From positions 248,001-312,000 of the forward strand of contig NZ_JAEMNX010000002.1 in assembly GCF_016463975.1 (NCBI RefSeq): 64,000 nt of DNA, read 5' to 3'. The DNA is from Marinomonas transparens. Its GTDB lineage: Bacteria; Pseudomonadota; Gammaproteobacteria; Pseudomonadales; Marinomonadaceae. The notes beneath the pieces are model-generated. The model worked only from the letters and a program-made list of their open reading frames with translations. It was not told the DNA's origin and ran no database searches. How positions within the stretch are numbered: position 1 is the first letter of the stretch; each line of letters begins with the position of its first letter. The position numbers and the translations under genes are program-made. This document shows positions 10,540 to 19,860 of the stretch, piece after piece.

Positions 10540-11598
10540 TCATTCGTCATTGGGAGGTTTACGTTTCGTTAAACGACGGCGTTCAAAATCTCGTATGCGT
10601 TGACGACAATGGGCTATGGTCTGATCACTCATAGGACTACGGCGCTCATCACGTAATTCTCCACCTAGGTTACGCACTAAGGTTTGTGAGGTTTCTAGCA
10701 TAAAGTCGAACGCTTTCATGCTATTTTTCGGTCCCGGCAAGCCCATAAAAAAGCTCACCCCAGGGCAGTCCTGCTCGCCCATGGTATCTAAATCAAAGGT
10801 ACCCGGCTCAATAGCATTCGCCATGCTAAATTGTACACGACCGCGATCAAAGCCATCTTCATGGCGATGGAAAATATCCATATCCCCGTAGCGCATACCG
10901 CAATTCAAAATTAGCTGAAGTAACTCCATTCCCGGAAAAGACTGGCCTTCTGGAGCAAAAATATTGATAACAATCACTTCTTCTATTTCTGACAGTTCCT
11001 CCTCCTCTTCATCCTCATCAGAATCTTCTAACAGAATGCCTTGCGGGGTGACTTGATCTATATCGACACTTGAATAGCTACGTTCATAATCTGTATCATC
11101 GTGATGAACATTAAGGTCTGCCTCATCATCATTGTCATCTTCTTCATCAACAGAAGCTTCAACACCTAAATCCAACTCTTCATATTCATAAAAACCATGA
11201 TCAGAATAGTTTTGATCAGACACAGCAGAATCGCCAAAATCTCTTCCAGGCACCAAAGATGCTAACTCATCAAGGTGCATTTCTTCGCCCCGATCCAGAG
11301 CTGGGCCTGAATCCACCTTATGAGGTAAATCGGCAAGCGGCCCTTTCGCCGTTTTACGCGCATTTTCAAAAGCATCCGAAATCGGGTCAATCGACTCAGC
11401 TGATTTGTCCTTAACGACAGGACTAGGGTCACTACTAGACAGAACCGTCTCGTTAACAAGTTCATCAGGATCAACGAAGTCATCATCTGCTTGAGCAAGC
11501 AGCTGTGTTTTTTTATATCGACGAAAGCCATCAATCAGGATCACGACAATAATCACGACACCAATCAAGATTAGCCACTCACGCAAGCTAAATTCCAT
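10540..11598 (-). CDS. zipA: Cell division protein ZipA
   Basis: Membrane anchor of the FtsZ ring. The very N-terminal hydrophobic helix (EWLILIGVVIIVVILIDGF) places the protein in the inner membrane with a short periplasmic tip. A basic stretch follows, then a long acidic linker of about 170 residues, and a C-terminal globular ZipA domain from about residue 205 (IVINIFAPEGQSFPG onward) that binds the FtsZ C-terminal peptide. Length of 352 residues is typical. It lies directly upstream of ligA on the same strand. Confidence 0.92.
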   Translation of the reverse strand: MEFSLREWLILIGVVIIVVILIDGFRRYKKTQLLAQADDDFVDPDELVNETVLSSSDPSPVVKDKSAESIDPISDAFENARKTAKGPLADLPHKVDSGPALDRGEEMHLDELASLVPGRDFGDSAVSDQNYSDHGFYEYEELDLGVEASVDEEDDNDDEADLNVHHDDTDYERSYSSVDIDQVTPQGILLEDSDEDEEEEELSEIEEVIVINIFAPEGQSFPGMELLQLILNCGMRYGDMDIFHRHEDGFDRGRVQFSMANAIEPGTFDLDTMGEQDCPGVSFFMGLPGPKNSMKAFDFMLETSQTLVRNLGGELRDERRSPMSDQTIAHCRQRIRDFERRRLTKRKPPNDE

Positions 11599-11663
11599 TA
11601 AATATTTCCGAGTTGCATCAATAAATTAGAGGCTATTATTAAACGAAGCAGCATAGGTTTCAA

Positions 11664-12839
11664 TTATAAGGCCACTTTGATTATTAAAATCTCTTTACGA
11701 TTTGTAAGTAAACCACGCTTTGCCCCTATAATTCGACCTTTTGTCAAATCTTGGTCATTAATATTTGCCAGTCTAACAATAAGATCCACTCTTTCAGTTT
11801 CTCCCAACGTTTTTGTCGGCATCAAAGCATCCAAGTTTGTCAGCAAAATAGGTTGCTTAAGATCTGTAGGAAAAATCCGCTGAATGGCTACTGGCATTTT
11901 TTTTCCTTGCTCCACAGCATACACGAGCAATACATCATTAGATTGCCATTGAATATTTTTAGGATCCCAGACGATTCTCACCAACAACTGATTAGTAATA
12001 ACCGCAGGGACTTGCTGATAATCAATATTCCCTGCCTCGCGAGCTCGTTCAATTCCAGACAATAGAGCAATACGCTCCGTCGAATCAGCGTTGTAACGTA
12101 TCGCTTCTTGCCAAGCCAATAGAGCCGCTAGATAGTTTTTCTGGCTAAACTCATCCACGCCCTTTAACCCCAAGGCGGTCGCCTGATTTGGTACCTTTGC
12201 TAATATTTCGTCCACCACGGTACGCATTTCAGCAGAACTTTTATTGTCATTAGCGTAAAAAATCGCTTGCGCGTATTCAGCTTGTAGACTTGCCCTATTA
12301 TTCGCATCAAGGGGCAACTTTTTGAGCGCCTTAGCAAAGGCTGACACGGCTTCCTTATATCGACCCGCACTCATAAAATCGGTTGCTTCATAATACCAAT
12401 CTTCAACTCTGTCATAACGACGACTACGATATTGCAGGAAATCACTGATTCGCGCAGGCGTAAGAGCTTTTGCTTGTAAATCTTGTGTAAAAGCGACCTC
12501 TTTAGCATAACCCAGCCGTTCATAGAGACTCACGCTACCTAACGTCACGACACTAACTAGGCTAAGTAAAAGCCATCTAGCCAACCTAATATTAGATTGA
12601 AGAAAACGTTTTTTAACAATACCCTGCGAGCTCACTTCAGCATCAACATCTAATAATAGTTGTGAAGACTCTATTGCAGTAAGACGACCTTCCTCTACTT
12701 CTTCCGCTATTTCTGCGCGACGCACTCTAGAAAAAGCCACAGCGTCATTTTTACTATGGCTATGACCTGCAACAGAACGATACAGATAGAAAATGCTTCC
12801 TATCAGCATAGCCGCCATAACCAGGTAGGCGATAATCAT
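11664..12839 (-). CDS. ccmI: Cytochrome c maturation protein CcmI (TPR)
   Basis: Apocytochrome c chaperone of the Ccm haem ligation complex. Two transmembrane helices are visible, at residues 1-20 and about 90-108, separated by a cytoplasmic loop with the leucine-zipper-like EEVEEGRLTAIESSQLLLD segment. A periplasmic domain with TPR units follows (DWYYEATDFMSAGRYKEAVSAFAKAL), then a C-terminal beta-rich domain. It is the last gene of the ccm operon and overlaps the ccmH stop by 4 bases (ATGA type). Confidence 0.88.
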   Translation of the reverse strand: MIIAYLVMAAMLIGSIFYLYRSVAGHSHSKNDAVAFSRVRRAEIAEEVEEGRLTAIESSQLLLDVDAEVSSQGIVKKRFLQSNIRLARWLLLSLVSVVTLGSVSLYERLGYAKEVAFTQDLQAKALTPARISDFLQYRSRRYDRVEDWYYEATDFMSAGRYKEAVSAFAKALKKLPLDANNRASLQAEYAQAIFYANDNKSSAEMRTVVDEILAKVPNQATALGLKGVDEFSQKNYLAALLAWQEAIRYNADSTERIALLSGIERAREAGNIDYQQVPAVITNQLLVRIVWDPKNIQWQSNDVLLVYAVEQGKKMPVAIQRIFPTDLKQPILLTNLDALMPTKTLGETERVDLIVRLANINDQDLTKGRIIGAKRGLLTNRKEILIIKVAL

Positions 12840-13249
12840 AACCTCGCTCCATTTCGACGCTTTCTATTCCGTACGATTACGCTAACAAAAATAGTGAATC
12901 CGATTGCCAATAATATGAAGGGACCATACCAAAGCAAAAAAGTCGCGGAGGAATGTTGTGGACGATATAAAACAAACTCACCATATCGGGCCACCATGTA
13001 ATCCACAATCTCTTGGTCGGATTTGCCATCTTCAATCATCTGATGAACCTGCTCACGCAGGTCAACTGCGATCCCTGAGCCGGAATCCGCAAGATTTTGA
13101 TTTTGACATTTAGGGCAACGTAACTCATTCACCAAGCTTTGGTAGCGAATTTGATTCAGGTCGGAGCTAAAACTCATCACTTCTTCCGCCCACGCGAAAG
13201 AAGACAAATTCAATAACAAACACAACACGAGCAATCTGAAAGAGATCAT
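12836..13249 (-). CDS. ccmH: Cytochrome c-type biogenesis protein CcmH (CycL)
   Basis: Thiol-reducing subunit of the haem lyase complex in the periplasm. It has an N-terminal signal peptide (LLVLCLLLNLSSFAWA), the diagnostic LRCPKCQNQ motif with the redox CxxC near residue 44, and a single C-terminal transmembrane helix followed by a basic tail. The 137 residues correspond to the short CcmH form; the TPR half found fused in E. coli is here the separate ccmI. It overlaps ccmG and ccmI by 4 bases on each side, indicating tight translational coupling. Confidence 0.92.
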   Translation of the reverse strand: MISFRLLVLCLLLNLSSFAWAEEVMSFSSDLNQIRYQSLVNELRCPKCQNQNLADSGSGIAVDLREQVHQMIEDGKSDQEIVDYMVARYGEFVLYRPQHSSATFLLWYGPFILLAIGFTIFVSVIVRNRKRRNGARL

Positions 13250-13755
13250 TTTAAATAACCTTTTAGTTGCTGCCAGCTCTGCTCATTAATCTCCCCCTGA
13301 TGACGGTAAACAATGATGCCTGAGCGATTTACCACAAAGGTTTCGGGCGCTCCTGTTACTCCCATATCGATGCCAAAACGCCCCATTTCATCCATTAATA
13401 CCATTTGATACGGATTACCTTTTTCCACTAACCAGCGTTGTGCAGGGGCTTTTTCATCTTTGTAGTCAATACCAACTAGAGTAATACCAGACTGGGCCAG
13501 CGCCATAAGATAAGGATGTTCGATATGACAAGCTGGACACCAAGTCCCCCAGAAGTTGATCAAAAAAGGCCCATTAGGTAAATCTTCCTGAGTTAAAATC
13601 TCATCGCTTAATAAGGAAACCAAATTGAAATCTGGTACTGTTTTTCCAATCAAGGCTGAAGGCATATATTGACTATCCTTGCCCAGCTGAAGAAAAAAGA
13701 GTACGCCTAAAATTGAAAAGGCAGCAAGCGGTATAAAAAATAACAATTTTCGCAT
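13246..13755 (-). CDS. ccmG: Thiol:disulfide interchange protein CcmG (DsbE)
   Basis: Membrane-anchored periplasmic thioredoxin that keeps apocytochrome cysteines reduced. An N-terminal anchor (LLFFIPLAAFSILGVLFFL) precedes the thioredoxin fold. The active site is WGTWCPACHIEHP (CPAC), and the CcmG-specific GVTGAPETFVV segment with the cis-proline is present. Its 169 residues are usual. The start is 3 bases after the ccmF stop. Confidence 0.93.
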   Translation of the reverse strand: MRKLLFFIPLAAFSILGVLFFLQLGKDSQYMPSALIGKTVPDFNLVSLLSDEILTQEDLPNGPFLINFWGTWCPACHIEHPYLMALAQSGITLVGIDYKDEKAPAQRWLVEKGNPYQMVLMDEMGRFGIDMGVTGAPETFVVNRSGIIVYRHQGEINEQSWQQLKGYLK

Positions 13756-13757
13756 AA

Positions 13758-15695
13758 TTAAACTCCCGCTTTTCTACGATAGCGCTTATCTAATGCTGCC
13801 AATAAGCCACCAGCCATCATCATTAATCCGCCTAACCATATCCAACGTACAAATGACTTCACATAAATGCGCACTCCCCAAGCATCGCCCTCCAACTTCT
13901 CACCAAGGGAGACATACAAATCACGAGTAAAGCCAGCATCCAATGCCGCTTCGGTCATCACCTGCTGACGAGCGTTAAATAAACGCTTTTCTGGGTGCAA
14001 GACGGCTACCTGATGACCGTTTTTATAAGCAATAAATTGACCTTTATCCGCAATATAATTTGGCCCTTTTACATGACTCAAACCGTCAAACTGAAACTCA
14101 TAACCTGCAATATTTGCCTTATCCCCCGGTGACATTCGCAACATAGATTCCTTGCTGTTCACACTCACCAATAAAATCCCGACTAAGGTAACAGCCATGC
14201 CAAGATGGGCAAGCAACATACCGTAGTAGTTTCGTGGTAACTGTCGAGCACGGGGAATAATACCTTTTGTCCCTGCCGATACTTTATTAAACCAATCCGT
14301 AAACGACAGGCACACAACCCAAAAAACAACCGCCAAACTTAACCAAGCAAGAACAGTAAACTCATATAAATAAACCAAGACACCAGAAACAAAAACAGCT
14401 AGGAATAAAGATACTAAACACGAAACCAGTAATACCTTTAACTTTGTATTGTGCCATTTAGACAAAGGACCGACTGCCATAAAAACCATCAGCAATAAAG
14501 CAATCGGCGTGAACACACTATTAAAATAAGGCGCCCCTACTGATATTTTCCCCAGTCCTAAAGCATCAAAAATCAATGGGTATAAAGTCCCGAGCAACAC
14601 CGTCAGAGTTAATACTGTTAACAAAATATTATTCAACAGCAGCCAAGCTTCTCGCCCTGTCGCACCAAAGGATACATTAGACCGAACTTGGCCTGCTCGA
14701 ACGGCGTAAAGCAATAAGCTCCCTCCCACCAGAAGAATCAACAATGCCAAGATGAAAATGCCCCGCGTAGGGTCAGAGGCAAAAGCATGTACCGAGGTGA
14801 GCACACCAGAGCGAACTAGAAAAGTCCCTAGCAAAGAAAGACTAAAGGTAAAAATCGCCAATAGCACTGTCCAGCTTTTAAACACACCTCGCTTTTCGGT
14901 CACTGCCAAGGAATGAAGTAAAGCGGTTCCCGCGAGCCAAGGCATAAAAGAGGCATTCTCAACAGGATCCCAAAACCACCAGCCACCCCAACCTAACTCG
15001 TAATAAGCCCACCAACTGCCAAGAGTAATACCTAGAGTAAGAAACGCCCAAGAAAAAGCCGTCCAAGGCCTAGCCCAACGCGCCCAAGAAGCATTTAGAT
15101 TGCCTGTAATTAACGCGGCAATAGCAAAAGCAAAAGCAACAGAAAAGCCCACATAGCCCATATACAGCATGGGAGGGTGAACAATCAATCCGAAATCCTG
15201 TAACAAAGGATTTAAATCCCCACCATCCACTGGCGTGTCAGGTAATAAGCGCACAAAAGGAGAAGAGGTAAAAATTAAAAATGACAGAAAGCCAGTACTC
15301 ACGACACCTAATATAGCCAATACAACAGGTCCAGTGTCTTCAGGCAAGGTCCGTACTTTAAAAGCAACCGCAGAACTCCAAGCAGACAAAATCAATGCCC
15401 AGAGTAATAAAGAGCCCTCATGTCCGCCCCACACAGCACTGAATTTATACCAAATTGGTAATTGGCTGTTTGAATTCTGGCTAACGTACAACACGGAAAA
15501 GTCATCGCTCAAAAAGGCAAAGCTGAGAATCATGAAACCGAGAAAAACCCAAAATGACATGAGAAAAGTGAGCGGCCGTGCCGCTTCCAATAAAAAACGA
15601 TTGCCAGCCCAATAACCAATCAACGGCACTACCGCCAAGAAAAAAGCAAAGAAGAGCGACAATATCAATGAAAAATGACCAATTTCCGGAAACAT
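13758..15695 (-). CDS. ccmF: Haem lyase subunit CcmF
   Basis: Large polytopic membrane protein that ligates haem to apocytochrome c together with CcmH and CcmI. The tryptophan-rich WWD motif WGGWWFWDPVEN is clear, with the preceding PPMLYMGYVGF segment and about 15 hydrophobic helices. A soluble periplasmic domain precedes the last helix. The length of 645 residues is normal. It lies 14 bases after ccmE. Confidence 0.95.
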   Translation of the reverse strand: MFPEIGHFSLILSLFFAFFLAVVPLIGYWAGNRFLLEAARPLTFLMSFWVFLGFMILSFAFLSDDFSVLYVSQNSNSQLPIWYKFSAVWGGHEGSLLLWALILSAWSSAVAFKVRTLPEDTGPVVLAILGVVSTGFLSFLIFTSSPFVRLLPDTPVDGGDLNPLLQDFGLIVHPPMLYMGYVGFSVAFAFAIAALITGNLNASWARWARPWTAFSWAFLTLGITLGSWWAYYELGWGGWWFWDPVENASFMPWLAGTALLHSLAVTEKRGVFKSWTVLLAIFTFSLSLLGTFLVRSGVLTSVHAFASDPTRGIFILALLILLVGGSLLLYAVRAGQVRSNVSFGATGREAWLLLNNILLTVLTLTVLLGTLYPLIFDALGLGKISVGAPYFNSVFTPIALLLMVFMAVGPLSKWHNTKLKVLLVSCLVSLFLAVFVSGVLVYLYEFTVLAWLSLAVVFWVVCLSFTDWFNKVSAGTKGIIPRARQLPRNYYGMLLAHLGMAVTLVGILLVSVNSKESMLRMSPGDKANIAGYEFQFDGLSHVKGPNYIADKGQFIAYKNGHQVAVLHPEKRLFNARQQVMTEAALDAGFTRDLYVSLGEKLEGDAWGVRIYVKSFVRWIWLGGLMMMAGGLLAALDKRYRRKAGV

Positions 15696-15709
15696 AAACA
15701 GCCTAAAAG

Positions 15710-16177
15710 CTAATAAGTAGATTGAACTGACACATCACCTTGCGAAGCGCCGACTTTCGCGTTTTTTAACGCCTCCGTCACCTCAGGCGGCATATATTTT
15801 TCATCGTGTTTGGCAAGTACTTGGAAAGCCTCAAAAACACCATTCCTATTAAGCTTTCCTTGCGCCACAATACCCTGCCCTTCACGAAATAAATCCGGCA
15901 ATATGCCTTTGTATTGGATACGAACCTGATGTTGAAAATCGGTCACCAGGAAAGAAACAGATAAAGTTGCAAGATCGCGAGCAACACTGCCCGCCACCAC
16001 CATACCACCGGCACGAATATTGGTATTAATGGGGACGTCGCCTTGTGCAATCTGGGAAGGTGAATAAAACAGGTTAATATTTTGTTGCAGCGCATACATA
16101 ATCAAACCAACTGCCATTCCTAAAATAGTGACAATGATAATAATCGTCAGCATGCGCTTCTTTCTTACTGGGTGCAT
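15710..16177 (-). CDS. ccmE: Periplasmic haem chaperone CcmE
   Basis: Binds haem covalently and passes it from CcmC to CcmF. A short basic N-terminus and one transmembrane helix ([19 protein letters not shown]) lead to a beta-barrel OB fold. The haem-binding histidine lies in the C-terminal motif [12 protein letters not shown], with the conserved tyrosine. It overlaps the ccmD stop by one base. Confidence 0.93.
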   Translation of the reverse strand: MHPVRKKRMLTIIIIVTILGMAVGLIMYALQQNINLFYSPSQIAQGDVPINTNIRAGGMVVAGSVARDLATLSVSFLVTDFQHQVRIQYKGILPDLFREGQGIVAQGKLNRNGVFEAFQVLAKHDEKYMPPEVTEALKNAKVGASQGDVSVQSTY

Positions 16178-16353
16178 TAGGCGTTTTGATCCCGCAAAAA
16201 ACGTTTACATAATTGGTCGCGTATCTTGCGACGCTTCCCTAGTGTATTCAAGATGAGAATAAGCAAGGCAGATAAACTAAAACCATACGTAGACCACACA
16301 TAAAGGCCATGAGTTCCCATGGTAAAAAAGTCCGCTAAACTATCAAAGGCCAT
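16177..16353 (-). CDS. ccmD: Haem exporter accessory protein CcmD
   Basis: Small single-helix membrane protein that helps release CcmE from CcmABC. A 58-residue product results from the ATG at 16353, which has AGGAGG at about 9 bases; an in-frame TTG at 16359 sits too close to that site. Features are the [16 protein letters not shown] segment before the helix and a basic C-terminus, both typical of CcmD. The start overlaps the end of ccmC. Confidence 0.88.
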   Translation of the reverse strand: MAFDSLADFFTMGTHGLYVWSTYGFSLSALLILILNTLGKRRKIRDQLCKRFLRDQNA

Positions 16354-17089
16354 CTCCAACTACCTCCTGTTTTACCCAACTTGCCCTGTGCTCTCGTTCA
16401 AGAATATATGACTGCATACGCCATAACGCTAAACCTGCTACGACGAGGTACAAGCCGATCACTGAAATAAGCAAAGGCATCCACATTTCCACGGGCATTG
16501 CAGGCTTCTCGGTCAAGGTAAAAGTCGCTGCTTGATGTAGCGTATTCCACCATTCCACCGAATATTTAATGATAGGCAAATTAATCAAACCCAGCACACT
16601 AATAAGCGCAGCAGCTTTATCGGCAAGCACTATATCTTCTAAGGTATTTTGAATGGCAATGATCCCCATATAGAGTAAGAACAAAACCAATACAGAAGTT
16701 AAACGTGCATCCCATACCCACCAAGTACCCCAAGTAGGCTTACCCCAAATAGCCCCGGACACTAAAGCCATAAGTGCCATCACAGCACCAATCGGGGCCA
16801 CAGCATTAATAAAGATAGGGGCCATTTTCATTCGCCAAACAAGAAACACGAAACCAGCAATGCCTAATGATAAATAACAGGACTGTGCCAACAAAGCGGC
16901 GGGAACATGAATATAAATAATACGATAGCTGTTACCCTGCTGATAATCAGTAGGAGCAAAAGCCAACCCCCAGACTAAACCAAGCAGTAAGCAAACCATA
17001 CCTAAACAGAACAAAGGCAGCGCCCAAGACTTTGTCCACAGGAAGAACCACCTTGGTGAACCCAACTTATGAAACCATGCCCAGCTCAT
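16343..17089 (-). CDS. ccmC: Haem exporter protein CcmC
   Basis: Six-helix membrane protein that presents haem to CcmE. The WWD-type motif GTWWVWDARLTS is present, together with conserved histidines in the IHVPAAL and YSVEWWNTLHQ loops. The length of 248 residues is standard. It overlaps the ccmB stop by one base and the ccmD start at its 3' end. Confidence 0.94.
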   Translation of the reverse strand: MSWAWFHKLGSPRWFFLWTKSWALPLFCLGMVCLLLGLVWGLAFAPTDYQQGNSYRIIYIHVPAALLAQSCYLSLGIAGFVFLVWRMKMAPIFINAVAPIGAVMALMALVSGAIWGKPTWGTWWVWDARLTSVLVLFLLYMGIIAIQNTLEDIVLADKAAALISVLGLINLPIIKYSVEWWNTLHQAATFTLTEKPAMPVEMWMPLLISVIGLYLVVAGLALWRMQSYILEREHRASWVKQEVVGDGL

Positions 17090-17751
17090 CAGTTCACACT
17101 CGCTTTAACAGAAATCGCTGTCATCACCGGAGATAACACCAAAGACAATAAAGAGATCGCTAATAACATAGCCAGTAGCCCCGAATACGGCAGCCCTTCT
17201 TGAGCCGCTTTAATCGCTCCCGTAGCAAAAACCACCACTGGCAAATAAAAAGGTAAAATAACTAACAGCATCAACATAGCTCCCTGCTTCAAAGACACAG
17301 TCAGTGCAGAACCAATCGCACCGATCAAAAACAAACTAGGTGACCCAACTAATAAAGTCGCCACCAACACCCAAAAACTGCCCTCAGGCAAATATAGCAT
17401 TGCACTTAATAAGGGTAGCATCAGTAATAGAGGGATGACGATTACACTCCATAGTACTAAAATTTTAAGCAATACTAACAAAGGTAGGGATAAGCCACTC
17501 ACCACCAACTGTTCCAAAGAACCATCGTTATAATCTTCTTTAAACATACTTTCGATGGCCATCAAGATGGCTAAAACCAAGGCACACCAAATAATACCAC
17601 CCGCAGCAGGCGCCAAAAAAATTGGCGAAGGGCTGACGCCTAATGGAAACAACACAATCACTGTAATAAAAAATAGCAGAGCATTAATAACGTCCTGTTT
17701 ACGCCTTAACAAAACGAGAAATTCCGCTTTGAAATAAGAAAAATACGTCAT
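17089..17751 (-). CDS. ccmB: Haem exporter permease CcmB
   Basis: Membrane subunit of the CcmAB ABC transporter, with six hydrophobic helices in 220 residues and the conserved cytoplasmic segment FKEDYNDGSLEQLV, which contacts the ATPase. It releases holo-CcmE from CcmC in the ATP-dependent step. It overlaps the ccmA stop by 4 bases. Confidence 0.93.
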   Translation of the reverse strand: MTYFSYFKAEFLVLLRRKQDVINALLFFITVIVLFPLGVSPSPIFLAPAAGGIIWCALVLAILMAIESMFKEDYNDGSLEQLVVSGLSLPLLVLLKILVLWSVIVIPLLLMLPLLSAMLYLPEGSFWVLVATLLVGSPSLFLIGAIGSALTVSLKQGAMLMLLVILPFYLPVVVFATGAIKAAQEGLPYSGLLAMLLAISLLSLVLSPVMTAISVKASVN

Positions 17752-18362
17752 GGAGACAACACCAAATCATAAGATTGAATGGAGTGCAGATCTTGATGCG
17801 TGGTGAGCATAACTAAACCACCAGCGAGGACATGTTGCTCAATATGACTTTCTAATAAAGCAATACCTTTTATATCCAGAGCAGCAAAAGGCTCATCCAA
17901 TAACCATACGTTTTTTTTACTCAACCAGAGGCGAGCAAGCGCAACTCGACGCGTCTGACCCGCTGACAATTTTTTAGCCGGTGTATCGGCCAAATCAAGG
18001 ATACTCAGATTATCTAAAACCGCTTCCAATTCGTCTGCCGAAGCACTTGGATAATAACGGCGTAAATTTTCTTCAACCGTCAAAACACTTTTAATTCCAG
18101 CTGAGTGGCCAATATAGATAGCATCTTGCTGTAAAATTTTTCTATCATGGGTTACATCTTGCCCAGCATATTGGATCTGCCCTTCTAATGGCGCTATAAC
18201 ACCGGCAATCACCTTCAACAAAGAACTTTTCCCTGCGCCATTCTCACCCAAAACACGCATCACTTGCCCTGATTTGAGCTCAAAAAAAAGTCCTTTGCAC
18301 AGGTCTCTATCTCCACGCTCAATCCAAAGATCTGATATTGTTAAAGAAACGATAGATTGCAA
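17748..18362 (-). CDS. ccmA: Cytochrome c biogenesis ATP-binding protein CcmA
   Basis: ATPase subunit of the CcmABCD haem-release complex. Walker A is GENGAGKSSLLK, the signature motif is LSAGQTRRVALARLW, and Walker B is VWLLDEPFAALD. All are intact in 204 residues. No ATG lies near the expected N-terminus, so the start is probably the TTG at 18362 (MQSIVSLTISDL). It is the first gene of ccmABCDEFGHI. The opposite strand at this start carries the sigma-28 promoter of the divergent fliK-like gene. Confidence 0.92.
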   Translation of the reverse strand: MQSIVSLTISDLWIERGDRDLCKGLFFELKSGQVMRVLGENGAGKSSLLKVIAGVIAPLEGQIQYAGQDVTHDRKILQQDAIYIGHSAGIKSVLTVEENLRRYYPSASADELEAVLDNLSILDLADTPAKKLSAGQTRRVALARLWLSKKNVWLLDEPFAALDIKGIALLESHIEQHVLAGGLVMLTTHQDLHSIQSYDLVLSP

Positions 18363-18387
18363 AAGGTTTATCCACTTAAGCCGATAT
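18361..18387 (+). promoter_or_regulatory. Predicted FliA (sigma-28) promoter for the fliK-like/fhlB pair
   Basis: AAAAGGTT at 18361-18368, 11 bases, then GCCGATAT at 18380-18387. The sigma-28 consensus is TAAAGTTT-N11-GCCGATAA, so 6 of 8 and 7 of 8 positions match with exact spacing. It lies about 85 bases upstream of the ATG at 18472 and overlaps the ccmA start codon on the other strand. A short inverted repeat (CTTAGT/ACTAAG, 18392-18409) follows near the expected transcription start. Confidence 0.65.
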
Positions 18388-18471
18388 GATACTTAGTAAA
18401 AGAACTAAGCGTGAAAACTCTTCCAGTATATGAGAAACCTCACAAAATAACGAACTACTAGGCAGGCGAGT

Positions 18472-19860
18472 ATGATATCTAACATTAATTCAATGCTAAA
18501 TTCATCGCAGAATCGCTCTAGTAGCAACCATACGGTTTTAACAAACACTGGGCCTCTCGCCAAACTCAGCAGCGAAATTAAACTCATTGAAAGCCTCAGT
18601 CCAATCAAACTAATCAGTAGTGAAGCAATTAATATCCAAGGCAAACCCGCTCAGTTGTTACAGGCAACCACATCCCAACAACAAGCCTTCTCGCTTATCA
18701 ACACTGGAACACCTATCCCAACACTAGGAGATAAAAGCGCACAACTCAGCACCAGTAATCATACTCAAGCAAGTTTAACCTTCCCTACAGGAACACAAAA
18801 TACAGCGACCCAGAACCCAATACAAAATCAAGTTCAAAACCTTACCATGGCATCAAGAGTGATCAACTTGACCGTCACCTCTATTCCAGCTAACCCAAAT
18901 GCCACACCCAATACTCAGTTAGCCATGGTCACAGATGGGCAAGATGAGTTTCCAATCCTTAGTCAAACAATGTTAAAAAAAGGCGATGTGGTCAGGGTAC
19001 TGGTTGATGCAAATAATAATGTTCAAGTACTACCAAATAAAACCAATACTTCCCTTCCTTTAGCGATGGAAGCACTCAAACAGAGTCTACCAAAGCAACT
19101 GTCCTCTAACGATATGTCACTACTTATTAAACAATTACAAAGCTTAAATGCCTCTACATCAGCAAACTTACCACCACGGATACAACAAGCACTTTCACAA
19201 TTAATACAAAACATCCCCAATTTAACCAGTCTCATGGATTCTCCTGCCGCCATGAAGCAAGCCATTCAAAGCAGTGGGCTATTTTCTGAATCCTTGCTAA
19301 AAAATAATAACCCTCAATTACCCGCGGATTTAAAGCTGAATTTAACTCGGCTGAACAATACTCAAGAAAGCAACATAGCCCGTCCAGTAAGTTTTCCAAC
19401 GGAACAAATCGCCAATGCTATAGAGCGCATTACTACCAACCAGCTACGTCATTTTTCCGACCCAAATCAAATGGGTGCACAGACCTACCCTTTAAACATT
19501 GAGTTACCTATAAAGGATGGTCTGACCAGTAACCTAATCGGCATACAAATCGACCAAGAAGCGAAAGACAATGAAAAACCAGACCATGAAAGACGCTGGT
19601 TGGTCAAACTAAAGTTTGATTTTGAAGAAACAGGCCCTTTTGAAGCTCGTACCAGCATCCAAGGAGACAAAGTAGGCGTTATATTCGCTGCTGAAAACCC
19701 TGAAACCGTCCAAAAATTACGTCAAAATATGGCACAGTTAAAGAAGCAATTAGCTGAAAAGGATATAGAAGTAGAACGGCTCGATGTATTCCAAGCCAAA
19801 TTACAGGAAGATAAACCAACTACCAACCACAATCAGTCGCTTATCGATGTGAGAACCTGA
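18472..19860 (+). CDS. FliK-like flagellar hook-length control protein (second FliK paralogue)
   Basis: A 462-residue protein with a low-complexity N-terminal two thirds, rich in Gln, Asn, Ser and Thr. The C-terminal domain from about residue 340 follows the FliK C-terminal fold: PLNIELPI, RRWLVKLKFDFEETGPFEA, then VGVIFAAENPETVQKLRQN and a Leu-rich end. FliK controls the substrate switch of the flagellar export gate through FlhB. A longer FliK lies at 38760-41219, so this is a paralogue; similar genes next to ccm occur in pseudomonads. The stop overlaps the next start by one base (TGATG). Confidence 0.8.
   Translation: MISNINSMLNSSQNRSSSNHTVLTNTGPLAKLSSEIKLIESLSPIKLISSEAINIQGKPAQLLQATTSQQQAFSLINTGTPIPTLGDKSAQLSTSNHTQASLTFPTGTQNTATQNPIQNQVQNLTMASRVINLTVTSIPANPNATPNTQLAMVTDGQDEFPILSQTMLKKGDVVRVLVDANNNVQVLPNKTNTSLPLAMEALKQSLPKQLSSNDMSLLIKQLQSLNASTSANLPPRIQQALSQLIQNIPNLTSLMDSPAAMKQAIQSSGLFSESLLKNNNPQLPADLKLNLTRLNNTQESNIARPVSFPTEQIANAIERITTNQLRHFSDPNQMGAQTYPLNIELPIKDGLTSNLIGIQIDQEAKDNEKPDHERRWLVKLKFDFEETGPFEARTSIQGDKVGVIFAAENPETVQKLRQNMAQLKKQLAEKDIEVERLDVFQAKLQEDKPTTNHNQSLIDVRT

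Noticed and set aside
11677-12065. Plus-strand frames within the ccmI region
   Set aside because: They overlap ccmI completely in antisense and carry no recognisable domain or ribosome binding site.
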